Source of the DNA: an uncultured bacterium
Lineage (GTDB): Bacteria; Verrucomicrobiota; Kiritimatiellia; PWTM01
NCBI GenBank assembly: GCA_938005705.1
Contig: CALLML010000079.1
Coordinates: forward strand, 1-32,891
Reading direction: 5' to 3'
DNA: 32,891 nucleotides
Positions 1 through 7,675 of the stretch are shown one piece after another. The position numbers and the translations under genes were made by a program. Every line of letters starts with the position of its first letter. The first letter of the stretch is position 1. The notes below the pieces were generated by a model. That model was not told where the DNA came from. It searched no databases and saw only the letters and a list, made by a program, of their open reading frames with translations.

Positions 1-146
1 TCAAACGGCACCGTCATTAAAGACAGACCCGCGGGCACTTCGATTCTAATGTAGCCGACAGCGTTTCCCGCCTGCGCCCCCGCCACGGACAGGCCTAGCA
101 GGACCGCCGAGACGGCCCCCGTTAATTTCTTCCTTGTTCCATTCAT
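1..146 (-). CDS. Secreted protein, N-terminal fragment (cut by window start)
   Basis: Reading leftward from the ATG at 146, the frame stays open for 48 codons to the window edge. It begins MNGTRKKLTGAVSAVLLG, a short basic N-region followed by a hydrophobic core, with a likely signal peptidase I site after AGAQA (AQA|GN). The mature part starts NAVGYIRIEVPAG. I have seen this kind of sequence (V-GY-x-x-x-x-PAG-x-x-L) at the start of many secreted proteins of Verrucomicrobiota-like bacteria, but that is recollection, not a search. A good ribosome site, AAGGAG, lies 6-7 bases before the ATG (rc of 151-158). The C-terminus is outside the window, so a PEP-CTERM anchor cannot be confirmed. The function is unknown; it is probably exported to the periplasm or surface. 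Confidence 0.75.
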   Translation of the reverse strand, partial: MNGTRKKLTGAVSAVLLGLSVAGAQAGNAVGYIRIEVPAGLSLMTVPF

Positions 147-522
147 TGTTTTCTCCTTAGTTGTCTTGTTCAGGCCATTGCCACGCACACACCAAGGTGC
201 ACGGATACTTCACCATCCTCGGTGCGCCGGCGTACCGACTCTTCCTCGTCGGGCTGCGCCGTGCGCCTGGCGTTATAAAGAAGCCACGTTGCTCTGCGAT
301 AAGATCAGCGCGAGAATTTTATTTGTTATTCGTTAGCCACTAGACGGAAAAATGTCAAGGCATTTTTTGAGACGAGCGGCCGGAATGGTGCGGAATCGCG
401 CCCTTCCACGCCTTAGCGGATGCCTCGGCCTAAAAGGCGGCCCCCGTTTCCCCATAGTGGCTTCTCCGGGTTTCATTTGCCTCGGCGCGTTCTCGAAGGC
501 GGTCGAGACCGCTTCAAACCAT
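147..522. other. Intergenic region, no gene supported
   Basis: This stretch of about 375 bases separates two minus-strand genes. It holds the promoter-like sequence at 330-358 and, directly after the stop of the long TPR gene, an imperfect inverted repeat at 495-515 (GAAGGCGGTC and GACCGCTTC around a GA loop). The repeat has one bulged base and no following T-run, so it is only a weak terminator candidate. Short open frames here lack ribosome sites and family resemblance, and I see no RNA gene. Confidence 0.5.
330..358 (-). promoter_or_regulatory. Possible promoter for the secreted-protein gene at 146
   Basis: On the minus strand there is a perfect TTGACA (rc of 353-358), then 17 bases, then TAACGA (rc of 330-335). 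The surroundings are locally AT-rich. The -35 element is perfect but the -10 matches the consensus poorly. The transcript would carry a leader of about 175 bases before the ATG at 146. The same TTGACA-N17-TAAC arrangement occurs before the PEP-CTERM gene at 9267. Confidence 0.35.
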
Positions 523-3500
523 CTAACGCGAGCCTTCCGTCCGCTCTGACAGCGCCTGGCGGATGATCGGCGGCAAATCGTTCCTTTGCGCACGCAGGGC
601 TTCCCAAATGGGGGCCGCTTCATCGGCGCGCCCATCCGCCTCTAGCGTCCGTGCCAGATTCCACCGAAACACGGGATTTTCGGGTGAAAGCGCAACGGCC
701 TTGCGAGCGGCTGTTTCTGCTTCTTTGGCGCGTCCGGCGCGCCGTAACATCTCGCCCAGCGTATCCCAGCCGTTCGCATAATCCGGGTTGAGGTTCACCG
801 CGATGCGTGCGGACTCGATCGCGTCCTCGAGACGGTTGCGTCCGGCCAGTGCGTACGCCAGGTCGTTGTGAATTTCCGGTGTCGATACGCGTTGCAACGC
901 CATTCGGAACGCGGTTTCCGCCGCCGCAAAATCGCCGTCGGCCAGGCGAATGGAGCCCAGCACATAGTTGGCGAACCCATGGCCCGCATCCATGGCGAGG
1001 ATCCTCCGCACCTTCTCCAGCGCTTCATCGCGCCGTAATTCCGCCACGTCCAGATACAGCGCCAGATCAAGGGCGTTGAGATCGGAGGGTGTTTCCCGCA
1101 ACCGCAGATTAACGGCCTTGCGCGCGTCGTTCAAATCGCCGACGGCCATCGCCAGGCGCGCATAGGAGATCCAAAGCATGGAGGGCAGATCGGCAAAATC
1201 TGCCCGTAGTTCATCGAACAGCCGATTTCGTTCTCTTTCATCGCCGAGTTCATTGGCCATGTAGGCCAGCAGCAGCCGCGCGGAGTAATCGTTGCGGTTG
1301 CGCCGCACCGCCTCGCGTATCGCGCGCAGGGCGTCCTCGCGTCGACCTTCCGTCCAATCCAGCAGCGCCTTCAGCCGCACGCGATCGGCCGCCGAACCTC
1401 CAGTGGTTTCGGACCGCGCGAGGGCCTCGACCAGCTTTGCGCTCACCTGGCGCAGCCGTGGGTCATCCTCATCCCGGCCGGGGCCTTCTCCGGCCGTGGC
1501 CGTAGGGTCCAGCGCCGATGACCCACGCTCCGGCGCGGCGGAAGAACCCGCGCGACGAAAGTTCGGCGGACTCCGCATGTGATCGAGCGCGGCCAGAACA
1601 TCGGGGCGGCGGATATCGCCATATGCCACCATGGCAGCCGCGGCGTTCAAGCGATGTTTGCGGGACTGTTCCGCCCAGATGCGCAGTTTTTCGTTCCAGG
1701 TGCTTTCGAGCTCTTCACCGTGCGCCTCTCGCAGCAACGCGAGATTCATGAGAGCGCTCAGATTGTCGGGAAAGACGCCGAGCGCGATGCGGTAGGCTTC
1801 TTCGGCCAGATCGGCGCGCCCCTCCTCCTCGAGCCACGCGCCCGTGTTGTTGGCCGAGCGGCTCACCCGCGTGGCCGTTTGCAAATTCCAGTGTCGCGTC
1901 CACGGCCACGGTTCCCGGAGCGCGGACTCCGCCAGGCCCACGTAGCGGCGCGCCCATTCAAGGTTTCTTTTTGCCAGCCCCTCGAGCTGGGCGATCGGTT
2001 CGTCCAGTCGCGCCCCTCGTGTAAGCGGGCCGATCGGCAACGGCCGCCGGCCAGCGGCGCGCCAGAGGTTTTCCTGGCCGATGCTCACCAAGTCAGCGCC
2101 GCCCCAGGGCTCGCGGCCGATCCATTCGTTCAACAGGGCTCGCAAGTCCAGCTGGGTGAGATCGCGCAGGCGCAGATCGGAAAACTGCGAGGCCACATAT
2201 CGCCGATACGCGGTTCGATCCGCCAACCAGGGCCGCAGCATCCGCACCGAGATGCCTCGGTCCGCCATCGCCGCCAACACGATCTCATCTTCGGGCGTTT
2301 CGGCCAGTAGCCAGCCACGGCCGTCGAGATGGCGGGCAACATCCAACGCGAAGTCAGTCAGTCGCTGACGGGCCGCCGAGCGGATGAGCCGCACGCCGGT
2401 GAACGCGACGGCCCCCAGCATGATCACCGCGCCTGCCCGCGTGAGCGCCAGCCAGACGGGACGCCATAGGCCACGCCCCTGCAAGCGGCTGCGGGTTTCG
2501 GGAATCGGGCGCGTCCAGACCACCAACCGTCCGAGCGTAAAAGCCGACAACAAAACCGCCGAGATACGGCTGTCGAACAGTTGCGAGGCCAGCGTGGGCG
2601 CGATCGCATCCAGCAACAGAATCCCCAGGGCAGAGGCGAATAGCGCCAAATGCCACAGCGCCTGCGACGGGGTTATGAACCACAGCGGCGGTGCGAGCAA
2701 ACTCGCCGAGGCTGCGTACAAAAAGGGGATTGCCGCCAATGCGATCCATAACAGCCAGCCGACGGACGGCAGGAGATTCAACAGCGAGAGACGATACGCG
2801 AGCGCCACCTCACGGAAGGCGGCGGCGAAACCACTCGCCTCGCGCCATATTCGGAGCGAACCGTAGGCGTGCCACGCGGCCATCAACAACAGCGGCAGCA
2901 ACAGACCGGCAAAGGCGCACATCCCCATTTGGACGAGCATGTGGGCGAGTCGCTTTCCCTCCACCCTTGCCGGAAGAAGGACGCCTTCGGGCGGAGGAAA
3001 AAGTTTGCGGATCGCAATAATCACCGCTGCTATCGCAAAAAATGGGGACAACATCAGTGCCACAGGCTGTTCGGCCACGGCCACCCCATACAAGGCGCAA
3101 AAACCGTACAAATCGGCCGTCCCTTCCTTTTGCACAGCGCGAATCAGCCAGGCGCCGCACGCGACGAGCAAACCGATGGCGAGGAGTTCATGGGACGGAC
3201 GCGTGGCCGAGAGCCAGAAGGGAAATGAAACAACGAGCATGACCGACGAGAGAAGGCCTGAAATCCATGGCAGAAAATGATCCTCCGTTCGCCCGGGCGC
3301 GAGCGGCGGCAACCTCCTTACACAACGCCCCAGGAGGGCCGCCGTGGCTGCTCCGAGAATGGCATTCAATAGGCCGAGTCGAATACTGGGAAGTCCCCAG
3401 GGGATCGCTGCAACGAAGCGTGATAAACCGGAGTATAGCGGATTCGTTAAGGGAGGAAACGGGTCCAATCCCCTGGCGGCAATGAGCCATGTGGCGGAAA

Positions 3501-3612
3501 CGCCCGGAAACGGTCCGCGTTGCAGCGTCCACCCATACAGCGCAAGGGCAAATAGGAATACCATCCCATCCACCGTGCCCTCCGCCGTGAAGCGTCGATT
3601 CGATCCGATCAA
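523..3612 (-). CDS. DUF2723-type polytopic membrane protein with C-terminal TPR repeats
   Basis: The protein has 1029 residues. The first ~410 carry roughly 10-11 hydrophobic segments. The early loop (PGVSATWLIAARGLDPFPP, then NPLYSGL, then an LNAILGAATAALL helix) resembles DUF2723/TMEM260-type glycosyltransferase-C-fold proteins, which are proposed O-mannosyltransferases. After a ~200-residue soluble stretch, the second half is TPR-like: repeated Leu/Ala pairs such as AEEAYRIALGVFPDN, AAETAFRMALQ and AIESARIAVNLNPDYANGWD. A role in envelope glycosylation or envelope assembly is inferred only. The longest frame starts at a TTG (3612) with GGAGAG upstream (rc 3619-3624); an ATG at residue 17 (3564) also has GGAGGG about 10 bases upstream, so the start is uncertain. 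The next gene upstream is divergent. Confidence 0.8.
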   Translation of the reverse strand: MIGSNRRFTAEGTVDGMVFLFALALYGWTLQRGPFPGVSATWLIAARGLDPFPPLTNPLYSGLSRFVAAIPWGLPSIRLGLLNAILGAATAALLGRCVRRLPPLAPGRTEDHFLPWISGLLSSVMLVVSFPFWLSATRPSHELLAIGLLVACGAWLIRAVQKEGTADLYGFCALYGVAVAEQPVALMLSPFFAIAAVIIAIRKLFPPPEGVLLPARVEGKRLAHMLVQMGMCAFAGLLLPLLLMAAWHAYGSLRIWREASGFAAAFREVALAYRLSLLNLLPSVGWLLWIALAAIPFLYAASASLLAPPLWFITPSQALWHLALFASALGILLLDAIAPTLASQLFDSRISAVLLSAFTLGRLVVWTRPIPETRSRLQGRGLWRPVWLALTRAGAVIMLGAVAFTGVRLIRSAARQRLTDFALDVARHLDGRGWLLAETPEDEIVLAAMADRGISVRMLRPWLADRTAYRRYVASQFSDLRLRDLTQLDLRALLNEWIGREPWGGADLVSIGQENLWRAAGRRPLPIGPLTRGARLDEPIAQLEGLAKRNLEWARRYVGLAESALREPWPWTRHWNLQTATRVSRSANNTGAWLEEEGRADLAEEAYRIALGVFPDNLSALMNLALLREAHGEELESTWNEKLRIWAEQSRKHRLNAAAAMVAYGDIRRPDVLAALDHMRSPPNFRRAGSSAAPERGSSALDPTATAGEGPGRDEDDPRLRQVSAKLVEALARSETTGGSAADRVRLKALLDWTEGRREDALRAIREAVRRNRNDYSARLLLAYMANELGDERERNRLFDELRADFADLPSMLWISYARLAMAVGDLNDARKAVNLRLRETPSDLNALDLALYLDVAELRRDEALEKVRRILAMDAGHGFANYVLGSIRLADGDFAAAETAFRMALQRVSTPEIHNDLAYALAGRNRLEDAIESARIAVNLNPDYANGWDTLGEMLRRAGRAKEAETAARKAVALSPENPVFRWNLARTLEADGRADEAAPIWEALRAQRNDLPPIIRQALSERTEGSR

Positions 3613-3948
3613 TCAGGCTCTCCGCTATTGACTTCTACGAATGTTTCATCACTGTCTTGCCCTGCCGGGGCACATCCCGGAGCTCCCGCCGTCTCCGCCT
3701 TTCAGCGTTTGTCCGAACGCCACCCGACTTCGTCCCTGGGTCCCTGGGGATGGTTCCGGACAAGCAGAACGACTGTCCATTCACCCGGCGCTGCTCGACT
3801 ATGCTCCTGTCGCCGGAGACAGATTGAACCTCGTGAATATGAGTTTTCTTTTTCCATTTTATCTTATACTCTGAAAAGGAACCTCACAAATAAAAAACGG
3901 TTAAAAACTCGTTTGGCGAGAGAACAAACTGATCGAAATAGAGGCCTT
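3613..3948. other. Divergent intergenic region, with possible promoter for the serine hydrolase
   Basis: These 336 bases separate the TPR gene (minus) from the serine hydrolase (plus). The frame of the hydrolase is open leftward to 3628, but that extension reads as low-complexity noise and includes the AT-rich block 3838-3910. The block holds TATACT at 3865-3870, a good -10, but no convincing -35 at 17 bases; TTGAAC at 3824-3829 is too far. A small hairpin (CCGGG, 6-base loop, CCCGG) lies at 3665-3680. I see no gene or RNA in the region. Confidence 0.4.
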
Positions 3949-5154
3949 ATGTTTATGCAGCGAGGACAAACATCGACTCTTTCTCAATGGCCCATGGAGC
4001 TAACCACGCCGGAGGAGGTTGGCATGGACTCGCGGCGGCTCGACGTCGTCGCGCGCCTCATGGATTCCTGGATTCAGGAGCGGCGGATCGCCGGCGGCAT
4101 TGTGCTGGCGGCGCGCCGAGGTTTGATCGCCTATCGCCGAGTCTTCGGTTGGGCGGACATCGAGCGTGAAATCCCTATGCGCGACGACACGCTTTTCCGA
4201 CTGTACTCGATGACCAAGCCGATCACCTGTGTGGCGACACTGATGCTTTATGAGGAATGCCATTTTCTCCTCGATGACCCCGTGAAATGGTACATGCCGG
4301 ATTTCGCCAATGTGCGTGTGCGTGTCAAAGGCGCCGATGGCGCCGATGAACTCGTGCGCCCGTGCCGGGACATCACTATTCACGACCTACTGACCCACAC
4401 CGCCGGTCTTGGTTATGATCTTGTCTGGGAGGCCCGCAAACAGGGCTGGACGACGGAGGAATTTGTCCGGCGGGTGGCGCAGATTCCCCTGTACTTCCAC
4501 CCCGGCGAAAAGTGGCACTATTCCTCCGCCCACGATGTTCTCGGGCGTTTAATCGAGGTGTTGTCCGGTCAATCGCTGAACGTCTTTTTTGAAGAGAGAA
4601 TCTTCCGTCCGCTGGGCATGACGGACACCTTCTTCCACGTTCCGCCGGAGAAAAAATCGCGTCTGGCCACCCTCTACAAACACGACGCAGAAGGGAAGTT
4701 GATCGTTCAGACGGAGGAGGACCTGCTGATTGATCCGCCCCCCCCCGGCGCGTCGGACTTTTTTTCGGGTGGCGGCGGCTTAATTGCGAGCACATCGGAC
4801 TATCTCCGATTTTGCCAGATGCTGCTCAACGACGGCGCCTGGGATGGCACGCGCCTACTCAGCCGCAAGACCGTAGAGCTCATGCGAACGGACCACCTGC
4901 CGCCTGGGCATCCGCCGATTCAGCCGTACAAATTCGGCTATGGGCTCGGTGTCTCGGTCCTCCGCAGTCTCGGCGAAAAACAGGGGCTCGGCTCTGTCGG
5001 CGAGTTCGGATGGGGCGGTGCGGCGTGCACGGAGGCGTGGATCGATCCTCAAGAGGAGCTGATCACACTGGTCATGCTCCAGTTGCGACCTTCCTCGCCA
5101 CAGTATTTCACGAAGAAAATCAAACATGCCGTGTATCAAGCCATCGCCGACTGA
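3949..5154 (+). CDS. Serine hydrolase, beta-lactamase family (class C / family VIII esterase-like)
   Basis: The protein has 401 residues from the chosen ATG, which has GAGG (3941-3944) five bases upstream; the frame is open further left but without family sequence. It matches the beta-lactamase-related fold. The nucleophile motif is S-M-T-K at residues 87-90 (in LFRLYSMTKPITC), the second catalytic motif is Y-S-S at 191-193 (HYSSAHDVLGRL), and a GEFGWGGAACTEAWIDP segment near the C-terminus takes the place of the KTG/HxG motif. No signal peptide is visible, so it is probably cytoplasmic. Relatives include EstB-like esterases, D-aminopeptidases and penicillin-binding-protein-like enzymes; the substrate cannot be read from the sequence. 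It is followed after 161 bases by a co-directional sulfatase. A true antibiotic-resistance role is unlikely for this branch. Confidence 0.9.
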   Translation: MFMQRGQTSTLSQWPMELTTPEEVGMDSRRLDVVARLMDSWIQERRIAGGIVLAARRGLIAYRRVFGWADIEREIPMRDDTLFRLYSMTKPITCVATLMLYEECHFLLDDPVKWYMPDFANVRVRVKGADGADELVRPCRDITIHDLLTHTAGLGYDLVWEARKQGWTTEEFVRRVAQIPLYFHPGEKWHYSSAHDVLGRLIEVLSGQSLNVFFEERIFRPLGMTDTFFHVPPEKKSRLATLYKHDAEGKLIVQTEEDLLIDPPPPGASDFFSGGGGLIASTSDYLRFCQMLLNDGAWDGTRLLSRKTVELMRTDHLPPGHPPIQPYKFGYGLGVSVLRSLGEKQGLGSVGEFGWGGAACTEAWIDPQEELITLVMLQLRPSSPQYFTKKIKHAVYQAIAD

Positions 5155-5315
5155 ACGCGGCGTTCACAACGCAACGCAGGGCGCCGGTGAGCGACGGGCC
5201 ATCGCGGACCGACGTTCACTTGGGGTGCGACATGAAGAACGGGGGACGTCATCGTCACTGTCGCGCCGAGGCGTGATGGAAGGGTGACGTTCTCGAGCGC
5301 AACAGTAATGACTTC

Positions 5316-6704
5316 ATGAACCAAAACAGCTCAGTGGATCGAACGCCGGTGCGACGGCCGAATGTGATCTGGTTTTTCGGCGACCAACTGCGGGCACAGG
5401 CGCTGGGATATCGCGGCGATCCCAATGTCCGCACACCCAATATTGACAACCTCGCCCGCGAAGGTATGCGGTTCGATGCGGCCGTCGCCGGCGCCCCCTG
5501 GTGCTGCCCCTTCCGTGCCGCCCTGCTGACCGGCCTCTACCCACATCAATGCGGCGTGATTCGGACACCCCAGGCGCTCGATCCGGCCATCCCGACGATC
5601 GCCGCTTCCTTTCGCGCCGCCGGCTATCACACCGCCTACGTCGGCAAGTGGCACCTCGACGGCTCCAATGCGGTCGAACACTACGTCCCGTCGGAACGCC
5701 GCGGTGGTTTCGATTACTGGATCGGTTACGAGAACAACAATAACCAACACGAGGCGTACGTCCATGGCGGCGGCGATGAAAAACCTCGCCGATTGCCCAG
5801 CTACGAAACGGATGCGCTGACGGACCTGTTGATCGAACACCTCACCCAACACACGTCAGGCCGAAGCGCCGACGGCGACTATCCGCCCTTCTTCGCCGTG
5901 CTGTCGGTGCAACCGCCGCATAACCCTTACGTTCCACCGACAAACCCCTCCTATGCGCCATCGGGACGCAGGCCCGCTTCGATCGTCTTCCGTCCCAACG
6001 TTCCGCATGTTCGCTGGGTGCGCGAGCAGGCCGCGCTCGATCTCGACGGCTACTACGGCATGATCGAGAATCTCGACTGGAACCTAGGGCGCCTGCGTGA
6101 CGCTCTCCGCCGACTCAACGTGGATCGGGAAACGTGGCTGATTTTTTTCTCGGATCACGGCGACATGCTGGGCAGCCACGGACAGTGGCACAAGTCGAGC
6201 CCATGGGAGGAATCCATTCGCATTCCCTTCATCGTCGCCCGCGGCAGCGGGGGGCGCCGCGGCCGCACCGGACGATGCGACGCCGTGCTCAATCATGTGG
6301 ATATCGCCCCCACGACGCTCGGATTGTGCGGCATTCCGGCTCCGCGCACGATGGTCGGCTATGACTATTCCCGCTATTGTTTGCGTCCGGATGCATCGGG
6401 CGCTCCACCCGCGCCGAATGCGGCCGCCGAGCCCGATTCCGCCTTCCTGCAGCAGATTCCGCGGAAATTTCACGCCCATACCGTCAATAAAAGCTGGCGG
6501 GGGGTTGTCATGCGAGACGGATGGAAATACGTCGCCATGCCCGGCCAGGACTGGTTGTTGCACCACACGGCCGAGGATCCTTATGAAATGGCCAACCTGG
6601 TTCACGACTCGGTCTTTCGGGAGCAGCGCCGGCGTTGTTGGCGCCGATTGCGACAATGGATCGAGGAAACCGGCGACGATTTCCCCCTTCCGCCGGAAGA
6701 TTGA
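5316..6704 (+). CDS. Sulfatase (alkaline phosphatase superfamily, type I)
   Basis: This is a 462-residue sulfatase that would hydrolyse sulfate esters or, less often, phosphonate esters. The N-terminal metal-site strand reads PNVIWFFGDQ (Asp23). The signature is C-C-P-F-R-A-A-L-L-T-G starting at Cys63, matching C-x-P-x-R-x-x-L-x-T-G, so Cys63 is the predicted formylglycine residue; Phe replaces the usual Ser/Ala of CxPSR. Further family features are GKWHLDG (~110), the PPHNPYVPP loop, FFSDHGDMLGSHGQWHKSS (second metal-site Asp/His and Lys) and a C-terminal DGWKYV strand. There is no signal peptide, unlike many PVC sulfatases, so a cytoplasmic location is suggested. The ribosome site is weak. 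It must be matured by FGE or an anaerobic SAM enzyme, and neither is convincingly encoded nearby. The substrate is unknown. Confidence 0.92.
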   Translation: MNQNSSVDRTPVRRPNVIWFFGDQLRAQALGYRGDPNVRTPNIDNLAREGMRFDAAVAGAPWCCPFRAALLTGLYPHQCGVIRTPQALDPAIPTIAASFRAAGYHTAYVGKWHLDGSNAVEHYVPSERRGGFDYWIGYENNNNQHEAYVHGGGDEKPRRLPSYETDALTDLLIEHLTQHTSGRSADGDYPPFFAVLSVQPPHNPYVPPTNPSYAPSGRRPASIVFRPNVPHVRWVREQAALDLDGYYGMIENLDWNLGRLRDALRRLNVDRETWLIFFSDHGDMLGSHGQWHKSSPWEESIRIPFIVARGSGGRRGRTGRCDAVLNHVDIAPTTLGLCGIPAPRTMVGYDYSRYCLRPDASGAPPAPNAAAEPDSAFLQQIPRKFHAHTVNKSWRGVVMRDGWKYVAMPGQDWLLHHTAEDPYEMANLVHDSVFREQRRRCWRRLRQWIEETGDDFPLPPED

Positions 6705-6768
6705 AGCCCCGGGTTTCTGATCCATCATTCCTCACCTTCAGCCCACGCTTCTTCGGGATTCGCGCGGC

Positions 6769-6784
6769 GATTCGGCGCCGAATC
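6769..6784. repeat. 16-base perfect palindrome between sulfatase and response regulator
   Basis: GATTCGGCGCCGAATC is self-complementary over its full length. It lies 65 bases past the sulfatase stop and 145 bases before the response regulator start. It could be an operator for the regulator operon or part of a terminator; no T-run follows. Confidence 0.5.
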
Positions 6785-6928
6785 GGGCCGAATGTCGCGG
6801 GGTAAAAACCACTACAGAATGGCCCCGGCACGCCGGTGCGTGACCCGACGCCGACCTCCACGAAAATGAGCGTTCTCGCGTCAGAAATGCGAACATGTTA
6901 TGACTCTTATGCGAATATAGGCATCCTC

Positions 6929-7675
6929 ATGAATGCCCAGCGTCCAGCGGACGAATCCGGTGTGCGCGTCCTCGTTGTGGATGACGACTGCGAGCTGTGT
7001 GGATTGCTCGCTGATTATCTCCGCCCGCTGGGTTTTTGGGTCGAAGCCGAGCATCGGGGCAACGCGGGCCTGGAGCGTGCGCTCGCCGAGCCCTGGGCGG
7101 CCGTGATCCTCGATATCATGCTGCCGGACATGGACGGCCTGGAGGTCTTGCGACGACTGCGGCGTGAGTCCGATGTGCCCGTGCTGATGCTCACGGCGCG
7201 CGGCGAGGAGGCCGACCGCATCGTCGGCCTCGAGCTGGGCGCCGACGACTACCTCCCCAAAACGTTTTCCACTCGCGAGCTTCTTGCACGACTGCGGGCG
7301 GTCATCCGCCGCGCCCGGTCGGCGGCGCACAACCACGTCGAGGCGGCGGCGCCGGTCGAATATCGCGTCGGTGAGCTGCGCATAAGCCCTGAAACGCGCC
7401 GCGCGTGGCTGAACGACCAACCCCTGGACCTGACGCCAGTGGAGTTTGATATTCTCGCTTACCTGGCACAGGCGCCAGGTCGGGTCCGCTCGCGAGACCA
7501 GATTCTCGCCGCGGTCGCCGGTCGTGATTGGGAGGCCTTCGACCGCTCGGTGGACGTGCACATCTGCAATTTGCGGCGAAAGCTGGGTGACGATTCACGC
7601 CGGCCGCGGTACATTCGGACGCTGCGCTCCGCCGGCTACATGTTGGTGGATCCGGCAATCGAGGAGGCGCCGTGA
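6929..7675 (+). CDS. Response regulator, OmpR/PhoB family (CpxR-like)
   Basis: From the ATG at 6929 the protein has 248 residues, the usual length; the frame is open about 30 codons further left, but that sequence precedes the first receiver strand and looks untranslated. Receiver domain (12-125): acidic pocket Asp18-20 (VVDDD), phosphoacceptor Asp62 (ILDIMLPDMDG), Thr89 (LTARGEE) and Lys111. The usual K-P-F is K-T-F here, so the conserved cis-proline is Thr112. Winged-helix DNA-binding domain (~145-245): LTPVEFDILAYLAQAPG, SVDVHICNLRRKLGDD, then IRTLRSAGYML. It would bind promoter DNA after phosphorylation by the next gene's kinase. The stop overlaps the kinase start by four bases. The AGG upstream is weak. 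Confidence 0.92.
   Translation: MNAQRPADESGVRVLVVDDDCELCGLLADYLRPLGFWVEAEHRGNAGLERALAEPWAAVILDIMLPDMDGLEVLRRLRRESDVPVLMLTARGEEADRIVGLELGADDYLPKTFSTRELLARLRAVIRRARSAAHNHVEAAAPVEYRVGELRISPETRRAWLNDQPLDLTPVEFDILAYLAQAPGRVRSRDQILAAVAGRDWEAFDRSVDVHICNLRRKLGDDSRRPRYIRTLRSAGYMLVDPAIEEAP

Noticed and set aside
1579-2310. 243-residue plus-strand open frame
   Set aside because: It lies fully inside the TPR/membrane gene on the other strand, has no ribosome site, and its composition (many Arg, Pro, Gln) is that of an antisense shadow in GC-rich DNA.
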